Shown here: positions 10,105-21,255 of the stretch, one piece after another
Numbering within the stretch: position 1 is the stretch's first letter
Layout: every line of letters begins with the position of its first letter
Source: Paralithodes platypus
Taxonomy: Eukaryota; Arthropoda; Malacostraca; Decapoda; Lithodidae
DNA: 64,000 nucleotides
Assembly: GCA_032716605.1 (NCBI GenBank)
Contig: CM064481.1
Coordinates: forward strand, 21,074,811-21,138,810
Direction: 5' to 3'
The notes under the pieces: generated by a model
Database searches by the model: none
Seen by the model: the letters and a program-made list of their open reading frames with translations, nothing else
Told to the model about the DNA's origin: nothing
Program-made: the position numbers and the translations under genes

Positions 10105-11575
10105 TTTAATTCTGTTTATGAAATTCAAAATAATCTGAATATTGATAACTTAATCGATGAACATACCAAGAAAAATATAACATTTGATATTAAACTTTCT
10201 GATAAGAACAAGTGCATTGCAAAATTATACATGTTACCTAAATTTCATAAAAGACCTTATAAATATCGCTTTATTGCCGGAGCAAAATTTTCTACCACTA
10301 AAACTCTATCAGAACAAGTCGTAAATTGCTTAAAATACATTAAAAGTACTCATAAAAGATATTGTAATACCATCATGAGAAGAACTGGCATTAACTATTA
10401 TTGGAGTGTTGACAATTCGTTAGAAGTTATTGATAAAATAAATACCATGCCGAAAGTTACCTCGGTACATAGCTTCGACTTTTCAACTTTGTATACCAAT
10501 TTTCCTTTAGATTTAGTATATTCAGAGCTTTGCCTTATTATAGATTTGCACTTTGACAGGTTCGTTAGGAATGGTAATTATTTCATAAATGTTTATACAT
10601 ACTTTAATAATGCATCACTTAGCTCTACTCCCACTAGTTCTGTATATTTTGATAGAACTAAACTTAAAGATGCCCTTAAATTCCTCCTTTTCAATACTTA
10701 TGTTAGATTCGGGCCTTTCATTTTCAAACAAATATTAGGAATTCCTATGGGTGGAAATGCTAGCCCTTTAATTGCAGACTTATTCTTGCTTGCTTTAGAA
10801 TTTAAATATATTATTATGTTCCTTCCAACAACCAACCATACTCCTAAAATCGATTAATGAAATTTACAAACACATGTGGCAGTCCGTGGACTCGAACCCA
10901 GGATGCTCACACCGAAAATCAACACCTTATACATCGCACCACGAAGACAGTTAAAGGTTGGTGGACACTGCCTACGATTTATTATGCAACTTCGAATCCT
11001 GCATATCAATCTAAGCATGTACACACATCCCAACTAAAAGACTTAGTTGACAGTAGCAAGAAAAATAAAATCCCAGAAAAATTAGCACTTGCTAAATTGT
11101 TAAGTAATAATAGTAGATATATTGATGATATTCTCGTTTGCAATTTGTTAAATTTGAATCAAGTTGCTAAACTTATTTACCGTAATTCTATTCCCCTCAC
11201 ACAATGTAACGTAAATTATAATGTTGAACATTTTCTTGATATAAATATATAGATTGTTAATGAACAGTGCATACTTAAAGTATATCACAAAGTTGATGAT
11301 TTCAATTTTAACGCAATAAACTTTCCTTTCCCTAGTAGTAATATCGATAGTAAAATAACTTATAATTGTTTTTATTCCCAGTTAATAAGATTTTGTAAAA
11401 TTTGCACTAAAGTAGATGACTTTTGGGCTAGAGTTAGGTTACTATACAGACTCTTAGTAGACAGAGGTTTTGAGGCAAGTAAATTGGTCCATAAATGTAA
11501 TCTTTTTAGGGTCAATTATTGTGACTGTATTCTAAAATTTGACATCAATAATTGTAATCAAGCATTTTTAACTTG
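10105..11575 (+). pseudogene. Penelope-like element reverse transcriptase (degenerate)
   Basis: Penelope-like RTs are retroelement polymerases related to telomerase. The frame is open from about 10,105 and shows their signatures: LYMLPKFHKRPYKYR, LSEQVVNCLKY, SFDFSTLYTNFP (first catalytic Asp), GIPMGGNASPLIADLFLLALE, then in a second frame SRYIDDILVCN (catalytic Asp pair, about 11,112-11,140) and HFLDINI. After a TAG at 11,250 the same frame goes on with the thumb-type block CFYSQLIRFCKIC and LVDRGF. The break at 10,855-10,955 contains a tRNA-like insertion. No GIY-YIG endonuclease domain was seen downstream. Clearly non-functional. Confidence 0.85.
10876..10950 (-). repeat. tRNA-like sequence (SINE head or tRNA relic) inside the Penelope-like RT
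   Basis: On the minus strand this contains a perfect B box GGTTCGAGTCC (reverse complement at 10,888-10,898) and an A-box-like GTGGTGCGATG about 45 bases upstream. The T-arm and acceptor stem do not pair well, so I do not call a functional tRNA gene. It interrupts the RT frame between the GIPMGGNASP and YIDD boxes, indicating insertion after the RT. Confidence 0.5.
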
Positions 11576-12344
11576 AAGTTTCTTGTATAACCTCTGCTTA
11601 CTTTTTGTCTGTATTTATTGTTATCTTTTTCTTTTTCTTTTTCTATTATTAATATTAATATTGATGATTTTTTAAATTGATTGTTCTTGTTAAAAGAGTA
11701 CTCTTTGTTTAAATCTGTTGTTACTTCATATTTTGCAATTATTTGTCTTTATATTATATGTATTCATTGTCGATAGTATCAATTGCTTGCTTTTGCGATT
11801 TCCTTAGTTTATTTGTGCGATAAATGTAGGTTATTTGTAGGGTAGTTATTGATAGGGGTCACTTGAGGCATGCTATGCTTACAGGTACCTACCCGATAGC
11901 ACTATCGTTAGTGAGTGCTGTACTGTATTTTATATATTATTTTGTAATAGTTTAGATATCTTATCAATATTTGTATTTTGTACTATTGTTAATGTCTTGT
12001 CATGTTGCAAATTTGATTTTAAATAATATTTTGACATTTAACATGTAGTTTCTTTATTCATGCAGAGTTTAGTCAAATTTACCAGAACGTCCCGGACTTC
12101 CCAAACTTGACTAATTCCTATAACGTGACGATAATGTGTTGTTATATGTGCGATTAGTTTGCTTGGGAAACAGATTAACTTGCTCATGTAGTAATGTAAA
12201 CCCTATGTGGTGGATTGTGTTCTTTTATTTAATAATTTTCATTTTAGTAAGCGTTGTTTCCACATAGCGATTTTGATAATTTAATTTGACTTTATATTGT
12301 CCTTGTCCCAATTTTGGTTTGTTTAGTTTGCAAGTTTTACATTT
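11576..12344. other. AT-rich interval after the Penelope-like RT
   Basis: No coding frame. It may be the 3' untranslated part of the Penelope-like element. A pyrimidine-rich run at 11,628-11,645 and TTAATATTAATATTGATG follow the last coding trace. Confidence 0.4.
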
Positions 12345-13015
12345 TAATTTAACCTGAACCTCTTGGTTCCTTGGTTTTTGTATTACTCGGAGTACCCGTA
12401 GTACCCGGAGGAAGCACTCGTTCCTTTATTTTAACTTGAACCTCTTGGTTCCTTGGTTTTGTTGGTGTTTTGTGCACCTGGAGGAAAACTTTGTTTCTCC
12501 ATTTAACCGGACCTTCTTGGTGCATTTTAATTGTTCCTTGGTTTCCTCGAAGCCATTTAGTACCCGGAGGTCTAAAACCCTGAGACCCGGAGAGAACGGA
12601 GGGACACAGGAGCCCCGCCGACTCCGGGACTCGAAGCATGCAATTGTATAGGGTTAGTTGGTGCTTTTGCACTGGAGGAAACTTTGTTGCTCAATTTGGT
12701 TTCATACAACTCTTTCTATTTAAGAAATTAACACATAATTGTGTAGGAATCTGAAGCACTTCATAACATTTTAATTGTTCCTCGGTTTCCTCGAAACCAT
12801 TTAGTACCCGGAGGTCTAAAACCCTGAGACCAGGAGAGAACGGAGGGACACAGGAGCCCCGCCGACTCCGGGACTCAAAGCATGCAAATGTATAGGGTTA
12901 GTTGGTGCTCTTGCACTGGAGGAAACTTTGTTGCTCAATTTGGTTTCATGCAACTCTTTCTATTTAAGAAATTAACACATAATTGTGTAGGAATCTGAAG
13001 CACTTCATAACATAA
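12345..13015. repeat. Minisatellite relative plus a two-copy 235-bp tandem repeat
   Basis: 12,345-12,480 repeats the unit seen at 9,661-10,075. Then a unit beginning GGTTTCCTCGAAGCCATTTA occurs at about 12,540-12,770 and again at about 12,783-13,013. It includes GTACCCGGAGGTCTAAAACC, GGGACACAGGAGCCCCGCCG and TGTGTAGGAATCTGAAGCAC, with only a few mismatches. No protein is supported in it. Confidence 0.85.
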
Positions 13016-14010
13016 CACTCGTATAGGAAGAGAACAATTGGTCCCTTATGTAAAATTCAGTAAAGGGAAGCCGAGCTAGTTAGGCTTATTGGCCGCCCTC
13101 GTGGACACTTGCTCGAGGTGGCGAACAAAGCATGGCCTTATAAATAAGTCACTGGTACAAGAATGGGACATATAAGGGAATCAATAAGTCTAGCTAAGAA
13201 TCTATCAGCTCGAAGTAATGCTAGAAGCAAGCAAACTATAAAATGTGAGAAGCAAGCAAACTATAAAAGTGAAGTGACCTTGAAAAATTTAATACAATTA
13301 GAATTTCAGAAAATAACGTAGGCTACTTTACGACAAAGAAAACTTTGAATTAATAATAACTTGAGAGTTCAACGTATAGCCTGAGGGCACACGAATAAGA
13401 TGAATAATAGCCTACGATAAGTAAATAATTAAATGCAAGCATTGTATAGGATATAGCCTATTATAGCAATAATCACTTACTACGACGAACAACACATATT
13501 AAGAATGGCGAAGCGGTACCCATATACTTTCGGTGTGGACAGGCATGGACGGTGGCCCTCTGAAACATACAGGCGATTACTCAATTCATGTTTGGACCTA
13601 ACTCAAATAATATATAACAAGGACTCACTAGGAGTGAGGAAGCCAGGCAAACGCTGAGACGCCCAGAGCAAGGGGGCACACGTCCGACTCGCCTGGATCA
13701 CAACCGTAAAGAGGCAGATAAACACGCTAGAAAATCTGGCATCACGTGCAAGGGAAGCAATGCGACAGCACAGCTGGAGGGCTGAGGCACCGGGAGATTT
13801 GAAATGATAGATTCTTCGTTTTACTTATAGTGGTATCCATTTTCAATGATGAGCCCTTGGTAAGATTTAATGGGTATTAACCAATGATTGTTTATTATGC
13901 TATATACGCAACGGTTGTGATAAGAACTCCGGGGAATCCCGAACGGGTCCTGGAATCTCAGCCTATATATAGTATAGGCTCTTCGTCATTGACGAAGGAA
14001 CCAATACTAA
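13016..14010. other. Interval without a gene
   Basis: No domain-bearing frame and no clean terminal repeats. A short repeat of AGCAAGCAAACTATAAAA occurs twice near 13,227-13,268. Confidence 0.4.
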
Positions 14011-14545
14011 ATACTGGTACCCGGGCCCGTCATTATGATACTATGAACCAAGCCATGAGTACCCGGCATTATAATATCACCGGCAATACTGGTACCCGGG
14101 CCTGTCTTTATACTGTCAAGACAAGGCCTAGAGTACCCGGGGACTTGAACATTTTTAACACGCCATAGTCTTAACAACCGCAAGAGTACCCGGCAATACT
14201 GGTACTCAGGCCTGAGAGTACCTGGCAATACTGGTACCTGGGCCTGTCTTTATACTTGTTATGGCATTATAATATCACCCGCCAATACTGGTACCCGGGC
14301 CTGTCTTTATACTGTTAAGACAAGGCCTAGAGTACCCGGGGACTTTTAAAATTTTAACACGCCATAGTCTTAACACCCGCAAGAGCACCCGGCAATACTG
14401 GTACTCAGGCCTGAGAGTATCCGGCAATACTGGTACCCGGGCCTGTCTTTATACTTGTTAAGACAAGGCCTAGAGTACCCGGGGACTTGAGAAAATCTCA
14501 ACCCGCCATAGTCTTAACACTCGTAAGGGTACCCGGCCAAGAGTG
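14011..14545. repeat. Satellite-like array rich in GGTACCCGGGCC
   Basis: Repeated words are AATACTGGTACCCGGGCC, TGTCTTTATACTGTTAAGAC, AAGGCCTAGAGTACCCGGGG and CGCCATAGTCTTAAC. They are arranged in roughly 180-190-bp higher-order units (compare 14,088-14,260 with 14,280-14,440 and 14,440-14,530). GTACCCGG links it to the arrays at 9.7 and 12.4 kb. No coding call. Confidence 0.75.
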
Positions 14546-14589
14546 TTATTCGGCGTCCCTGTCTGTATCTTTGTACAGGTTTAAATTCT

Positions 14590-14882
14590 TACATTTAGTA
14601 GTAGCCTCTACGTCTCCAACGTAGAGCTATATACCTATCGTATAATTCCGTTCCGCTCTGGAGCGGGCAATTATCGTAATCACTAGCGCGATTAAATCGA
14701 TAACATCTAGAGTAGCACCTTACTCTCTCTACTAGGTACATTGTACATACTTTTGAGGCTACTATTTTAAAGTAAAATGAAAATATTGATGAGAAAGAAA
14801 AGAGAAAATTGTAGAACATTGTCCATCATATCTGGCTCCTTAAGCCGTTGTCACGGGTCCACCACACAACCCGACCGGCAGG
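14590..14882 (-). repeat. R300 dispersed repeat, minus-strand copy
   Basis: A repeat of about 300 bp, from ACCCGGTCGGGTTGTG-like sequence to CTACGTTGGAGACGTAGAGG. It recurs on the plus strand at 43,036-43,311, 43,862-44,625, 54,880-55,145 and 55,693-56,444. It contains a hairpin CTCTACGT/ACGTAGAG and the near-palindrome CCGCTCTGGAGCGG. It does not code; the short frame it carries (FYNFLFSFSSIFSFYFK) is preserved only because the copies are similar. Confidence 0.8.
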
Positions 14883-15098
14883 GCTCTCATTTTTAAGGTA
14901 ATTACCTCAGATTAGCGTAATCTCACCTCATTTAAAGTAATTCTGAGGTAATGGAATATTTGAGGTAATTCAGAAGTAATCCAAGTATCTACCAGGTAAT
15001 TCTGACGCAATCCAAGGTAAAGCTTTAAATTGTGGTAATTAATAGCCATTTGTAATACCAAATTTGTGGACAAATATCAAATAATTATTAGAGTACTG
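14883..15098. repeat. GGTAATT-rich simple repeat
   Basis: Irregular recurrence of AGGTAATTC and TGAGGTAAT words between 14,896 and 15,050. Otherwise nothing is seen. Confidence 0.5.
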
Positions 15099-15100
15099 TA

Positions 15101-15617
15101 CAGTCTGACCTGCCAATACGCGAGCTTTTAATACGCGATTCACCTTATACGCGAGGAGGGGGTCGAATCATACCCAAAACTTTCAAAACGCGTGATGTAC
15201 CTTTAAAACGCGAATCCGGGGCCGATATAAGGGCAATTCCGGGGAGTTCAGCTAATACGCGAGGTCCCCCACCATTCCGCGCCAGTTACGTAGGCACGCA
15301 GGGCATTGTGGGATACGCCAGTCTACCCTCAGTCCACGCTCGCGCACCAGCTGTCCGACTCGTGTTGGACATTTACTGTTAATTTTAAGGTGAGTTTATT
15401 ATTATTGTTATATTTTCTTATGATTTGGATGTTTATGTATACATATATGTACCTTTTGTGGCAATTGATGGAGATAAATAGGCCTAAAGTAGACAACTTG
15501 GAGTCAGTGCCGCCCATATAGATTTATTCCCATATAATACTCTATTGCTAATACGCGAATTTTCATTCCGCGCCCTCGCGTGTCGCCCATATTCTCGCGT
15601 ATTGGCAGGCCAGACTG
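15101..15617. mobile_element. pogo/Tigger-type MITE with ACGCG-rich interior
   Basis: Terminal inverted repeats of 25 bp with one mismatch: left begins CAGTCTGACCTGCCAATACG, right is the inverse of CAGTCTGGCCTGCCAATACG. Both abut TA (15,099-15,100 and 15,618-15,619), the target duplication of Tc1/mariner/pogo elements. The 5'-CAGT start is typical of pogo-type ends. Length 517 bp, no transposase. The interior repeats AATACGCGA-type words on both sides. Confidence 0.88.
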
Positions 15618-15619
15618 TA

Positions 15620-16770
15620 CTTTGATAACCTTGCCCGATCACTTCGCGTCTGTAGGCTACATTGCGTGACCGTTGTCATTCAGTACCTGACGGTAGGGGC
15701 GTATCTAGGGTAGATAGCGCCTAGGGCAAGGACTGGAATTGTGCCCCCCGGTGGCGTGGGGCGAGCACAGCGAGCGGTGGCGAGCGCAGCGAGCCTCTCC
15801 AGCTGGGTGGTTCGGAGGGGCGCTGTAAGCCCCCCCGAGATTTTTTTTGAAATATGAGCAATTCTAGGAGCATTTTAAAGCCATATTCAAAGCTATATTT
15901 AGGTAATTGAAACACTAAAATATAATGAATGATATACCAGTAGGCTATATATATATATATATATATATATAATGTGTGTGTGTGTGTGTGTGTGTTAGGT
16001 TCATTGTTTGGTTTAGGTTAATGATACCTATTTTGAGTTTGGATTGTATTATACTTTTTTTAAGACCCTGTTCAATCATCTGACACCTATCTTTTAGATT
16101 TCATAAATCCATATAATCACTGAATCAGGATAACAAATCGAATAAGTCAATCTCGTTAACAGTTTAATTAACAAATTATTGCACTACATCTGACATCTGA
16201 CAGACTGACATCTACTGATACTGTATATGAAAATCACAACTGCACTTTCTAAAATACCACAGGAACGAAAAACCTGAGAGCGAAACCTCCAACCCTAACG
16301 AGCCACAGGAACGAAAATCCTGAGAGCGAAACTCCCATCCCCAACGAGATCCCAGGCCCCTTTTCCATTCCCGATTTGGTCTCTCTCTTCCTCTCAATTC
16401 ATTGCACATATTATACGTCTCTCAATCACAGTCTTCTAATATACAAACCACAATACTTTACTCAGTGATATTCTTGATGTACCACCTAAGTATGTATTTA
16501 ATTAGGTAACCACCATACAGGCTATAATACTTTCATTGTGTAGGTTCGAGGCGATCTAAGACACCTTAGCTTCCATTTCACACCAAATCAGATTGTGATT
16601 ACGTCAGCCCTGTATTTAGTTATATAACAATCAGAGTCCCCCCCAATTCTAGCAATTCTATGTCTCTAACCTCCCGTTGTTTTATCCACTAACTATAGAT
16701 TCCCAACCTTTAACCACGACTCTATACACCCGATAACCCTATGCCAGTTATTGTATTGATTTAGGCCTGT
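15620..16770. other. Non-coding interval with microsatellite and short duplication
   Basis: Contains a (TA)n(TG)n tract at about 15,948-15,996 and a two-copy repeat of CCACAGGAACGAAAAACCTG type at 16,256-16,345. There is a GC-rich patch with GCGAGCACAGCGAGCGG at 15,758-15,800. No gene is supported. Confidence 0.5.
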
Positions 16771-16775
16771 TAACC

Positions 16776-17398
16776 CGGGAACTGCGGAGAGACTCTTAAG
16801 AGTTCCCCCGGCGGACTGCGGGGAGACTCTTAAGAGTGAGTGAAAAAAAAAAATCAACTTTTGACATAGAAAACAAATAAATATATATATATTTTTTTAT
16901 TTTTTTATTTTTTTTTGGCCCCTGGGCCATGCAAAATCTCAGTCCTCTACCTCCCCTCCTTCCCCACTTTCCTCCTCTCCTTCAGTTATCACCTATTTTC
17001 CCTGTTATTCCCTTATTCTGAGGTATATTTTCGTGCTAACATTAGCGAGTTGCAAGCAGGGTGTTGTCATCACTGATGGCAAGCGAGTGCAAGAGAGAGA
17101 GAGAGAGAGTATCGATCGACTGTGTCTCAGTGGCCTTGGGGGAAATTGGCGGGAAAGCAGCTTGCCTCACCCATACATTATACAACTCGCGGGCTATATC
17201 TCCGATTTTGACCATCCAAACGCTGTTTTCACTCGTTTTATTGTTGTTTCAGGTTAATACCTTTATAATCAACCCATAATAGGCGCATATGGATAAGTAT
17301 TAATGGTACAATGAATATTTTAGTGACGGAAACACCTCAAATACGTCAGCACAGGGGGACGTTTCCAATTACCCCCATGCGCACTTGTTAGGTTAATT
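16776..17398. repeat. 0.63-kb repeat, copy 1
   Basis: Begins CCCGGGAACTGCGGAGAGAC with an internal 34-bp doublet containing GAGACTCTTAAGAGT, an inverted-repeat word. An A-run, a GA microsatellite (17,091-17,108) and the end ACCCCCATGCGCACTT follow. Nearly identical to 20,430-21,055. The inverse of the 3' end (AAGTGCGC) weakly resembles the 5' end (GAACTGCG), and TTAA precedes copy 1, so it could be a degenerate TTAA-targeting MITE. Frames such as MLTLASCKQGVVITDGKR occur in both copies only because the DNA is repeated. Confidence 0.8.
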
Positions 17399-20300
17399 CG
17401 GATAAACTCACTATGACCAATCTGCAGACGATTATCAGGAGAGATGCAGGAAAGCTACCTCGTATCCCCCTTTCCATGACGAGTATAGACATATGTACCC
17501 CCGTGCTCAGTCGCCCCCCCTTGCCTTGTTCTTCTAGTAACTAAGTGTATATATAATATTAACCGGAGTATGCCACCAGTATTGATACGACATAGCGGCA
17601 CTGTCCTTGTGTCGTATTGTGCCACGTGCTTACCAACCCGGTTTCATCATCTTATTAGGACGACGGCTATAATGTCGTCATTCATGCATGTATTCAATCC
17701 TTAGGTTAAGTATCTTTTATCCGCCATTGTGTTCATCTCTTCCATTTACTTTTCCACAATTGTTATACATCTTCCAATCACCTCCTTCGTATCCACAATC
17801 CACACTACTCTACTTTGCTTCGTGACCCTATGCTCAGTGGTACCCTGTTTTGGGTCATCCTGTCCGCTTATCCTTCACGCCCCGCTGCACACACCACCCT
17901 ACCTGTTCGATCGTAGGGAAATGCCACCCCTATGTCCAGCGCATTAAGGGTCACTATCCTAGGTCACGAACGGCGCGGCGCCTAGCCTCAAACCACCCCT
18001 TTACAATTCACAACCCTCCCCCACCTCGCGTATCCACTACCCCTCGTGTCCTACACCTCTTACCCGCCGGACTCTACCTACATGATGATGAACATAAATA
18101 CACCTTAATTTAATACACCCATGCCCTGTCCCTAAGTTAGTATATCAATATCAACATACCCTAAAATACCTTGTCTTGCCAGACTAAGTTTCTGAAGACC
18201 AACCGCCCCCATAAATCTATGTATGTTCTTCCATCCGAGAAGTAATACATTAACCCCTGTCTTGCCAGACTAAGTTTCTGAAGACCAACCGCCCCCATAA
18301 ATCTATGTATGTTCTTCCATCCGAGAAGTAATATGTTAACCCCCTAAAATACCTTGTCTTGCCAGACTAAGTTTCTGAAGACCAACCGCCCCCATAAATC
18401 TATATTATGTTCTTCCATCCGAGAAGTAATATGTTAACCCCCATGTCATAATTGATAGGAAACTATGATACCCACGGGTACACCATTGTATATATAACCA
18501 TTATTCCTGTAAGACCTAGACAGAGATAATGACTGAAGATGTTAGCCACCATGCAGTAACTCTAATTCTTACCCCAACCAGAGATTGTATAGATAACCTT
18601 TTTTTACCATTGTCTCGACACATATCTACCACGAAACAATAACGAAGTACCCCTACGAACTGCCGCTTTCTTTGGTCTATATTTCATAGAAAACGCAGTT
18701 CCCCGGGACAACTAGATCAGCAAGAAATCGTGTCGAATAATAGTGTCCATAACCCCTCGTATTGACGAGTAATAATACACCATGTTTTTCTCTACTTTAA
18801 CCACAGTCAAGCACACACCTACAGTTAACCTCCTCTTCCCCACAGCCCCACAGTCCACATGATTCTATCCTCTCCAGACTCATATACCACCACATATTGC
18901 TCATCCCCCGGTAGCGTTTGGCTAACATACCTTCCCTGTCATTAACCCCCAGGCTAAGATACCAACTGTAGCCTAATGCCACCCCTACGCCCAGAGACCT
19001 TAGGGTCAAACTTCCACGTAGCCCTCCTTAACCCTCTCCCTCTTGTTAACCCCCCACGATCCTCCACTCCCTCCTAACCTAGCCTCTCCACCACACCCCC
19101 TGAATATCCTTAACTTTTCCGTTACTAACATTCTCAAACCTTTTGTATATATACTCCTATCCAGCCTACCTTTCCCCAGTAGGAAGGAACACCATTAGAA
19201 CTTTACTAACCCTTTGCATGCCATCTATTCCCTCACAACCCATTCACAACCCTGTACCAAATGATAGTCAGTGCGAGGCTAGCCGCCTCGCCAGTGACTA
19301 ACTTCTATTGCCATACTTCCAGATAAATGTGGCAGAGTTAGCAACCCAGTCTCCACCACCTCCAACAAACCATGCAATTAACAACCCAACCAATTAAACC
19401 AGCTGGTCAAGGCACCTTCGGTTTTAGTATTACGAACACCCACATCTGTCTCATAAACAGAGGGTTATTACAAACACTTGTAATATGGCAAGCCCCCAGC
19501 CACAGCCGCCCGGATGACCATCACAGAGAGAGGACGCGCACCTCCCCCTTTTCACCCACCCGAGGAGGGAGACCCCGACCCCTGCGGAGGTATACCTGAC
19601 CCCTGGTTTGACTTCCGGGTCATTGCCAGGTAGCCCAGGAATTCTTCCTAATCAATGAACTAACCATGTATAACTAACACCCTGACTAACCTCTATTAAC
19701 CCACAATAACCCAGTAACCTTCCTTGCACACTCCAATAACCAAATTAGCACCTCAGCTATACCATAGAATGAAGACTGAACAATCTAAGAGAGACGCTCC
19801 TATCACAGCTGTCCCAATCCTCCTCGCAAAGTAGATCCAGTCTCCCTCCCCTAAATACTTCTAGTATAGCCAAAATAGTACCTCTTACTAAGGCTCAGTT
19901 ATATCACATGATGAAGGCTCCATATAGCCATGTGCCACAACAGTAATCACCACCTTACCTAGTTCCTGTATCAATTGAGAGCTCAAATAAGTCCATCAAA
20001 ACTCGAGATCCCTATGGCCTACAGGGTCCAAAACCGCCCCTATAAATCAAGCTCCAGCCCCCAGTAAAATCAGTTGAAAGATAGACACCAACCAGTGGTT
20101 GGTCACCAGAGTTGACCTCGAGCTCTATCATTGTTGGTTGCTGAGAATTGAGTTCCAGAGCCGGCAGACTCCGTGGCAGATTTGGATAGAAGGACCTGTC
20201 CACGTACTTGAGAACTTCCTACATATGGACCATCTGGACGGCCGCGGAACCAGTCGTTAGCCCCCAACATCACGGACGCAAGATAACCTGGACCAGACCA

Positions 20301-20429
20301 ATCAAATACTACCCAAGATTCACTCTATCAGTACTACAGTGTTAGTGCTATTTAGAGATTCACTTATTAATATTTCTACGAAGTGGCTATATCTTTGCCC
20401 CAGTATAATTCATATATAACCATTCCATT
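17399..20429 (+). repeat. Dispersed 3-4 kb non-coding element, copy A
   Basis: Large parts match the reverse complement of 56,536-59,669, for example GACGGCC..ACCAGTCGTTAGCC near 20,240 against 57,305-57,345, and CAGATAAATGTGGCAGAG near 19,320 against 58,315-58,330. No frame in it has a recognisable domain, and no frame is conserved between the copies beyond shadows. The better-delimited copy at 56.5 kb looks like a long LTR or another non-autonomous element. This copy is interrupted at 20,430 by the 0.63-kb repeat and resumes at 21,056. Confidence 0.75.
18160..18440. repeat. Three tandem copies of an about 95-bp unit
   Basis: The unit contains CTTGTCTTGCCAGACTAAGT, CTGAAGACCAACCGCCCCCA and TTCTTCCATCCGAGAAGTAA. 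Copies start near 18,171, 18,258 and 18,354. The related element at 56.5-59.7 kb has a single dispersed version of the unit, so the triplication is specific to this copy. Confidence 0.85.
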
Positions 20430-20528
20430 AGCCCGGGAACTGCGGGGAGACTCTTAAGAGTTCCCCCGGCGGACTGCGGGGAGACTCTTAAGAGTGAGTG
20501 AGAAAAAAAAAATCAACTTTTGACATCG

Positions 20529-20559
<31 letters not shown>

Positions 20560-21055
20560 TGTTGGCCCCTGGGCCATGCAAAATCTCAGTCCTCTACCTC
20601 CCCTCCTTCCCCACTTTCCTCCTCTCCTTCAGTTATCACCTATTTTCCCTGTTATTCCCTTATTCTGAGGTATATTTTCGTGCTAACATTAGCGAGTTGC
20701 AAGCAGGGTGTTGTCATCACTGATGGCAAGCGAGTGCAAGAGAGAGAGAGAGAGAGAGAGTATCGATCGACTGTGTCTCAGTGGCCTTGGGGGAAATTGG
20801 CGGGAAAGCAGCTTGCCTCACCCATACATTATACAAATCGCGGGCTATATCTCCGATTTTGACCATCCAAACGCTGTTTTCACTCGTTTTATTGTTGTTT
20901 CAGGTTAATACCTTTATAATCAACCCATAATAGGCGCATATGGATAAGTATTAATGCTATTAATGGTACAATGAATATTTTAGTGACGGAAACACCTCAA
21001 ATACATGCGCACAGGGAGAGGTGTCTAATTACCCCCATGCGCACTTCAGAGGTTA
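20430..21055. repeat. 0.63-kb repeat, copy 2, inserted in the dispersed element
   Basis: Matches copy 1 over its whole length, with an expanded A-run (20,528-20,557) and GA run. The sister element at 56.5 kb lacks it and reads directly from CATTCCATTTGGGACG-like sequence into the part matching 21,056, so this is an insertion. TTAG occurs on both sides (20,426 and about 21,053). Confidence 0.8.
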
Positions 21056-21255
21056 GGAAGTGCTAAGCGTATCAGTGTTTATTAATTAGCAGGCGATATT
21101 AACTCTCGTAATTACCCATATATCCAGATATTATTACATAGAAGTGAAACCCTAGTGATATCTGAATGTTCGCCCACTGATTTGCGTTCTATGTATTTCT
21201 GATACAAGAATATAAAACTTAGATCAGTACCCCCTGAGGTTACTAGAATTCCCGT
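21056..21255 (+). repeat. Dispersed non-coding element copy A, distal part
   Basis: Continues the match to the minus strand of about 56,940-57,125, for example GAACGTTCGCCCACTGAT-type sequence. The match stops near 21,255. The corresponding 3' end of the sister copy (AATAAA and the GCATAACA end) is missing here, so this copy is truncated. Confidence 0.7.

Noticed and set aside
10876..10950. Functional tRNA gene
   Set aside because: The B box is good, but the acceptor and T stems do not pair, and it interrupts an RT gene.
18160..18440. CRISPR-like array of three repeats
   Set aside because: Units are about 95 bp, contiguous without unique spacers, in eukaryotic repeat DNA; it is a plain tandem triplication.
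16776..21055. LTR retrotransposon with 0.63-kb LTRs
   Set aside because: The repeats are not at the ends of the enclosed element, and the sister copy at 56.5 kb shows the second repeat to be an independent insertion.
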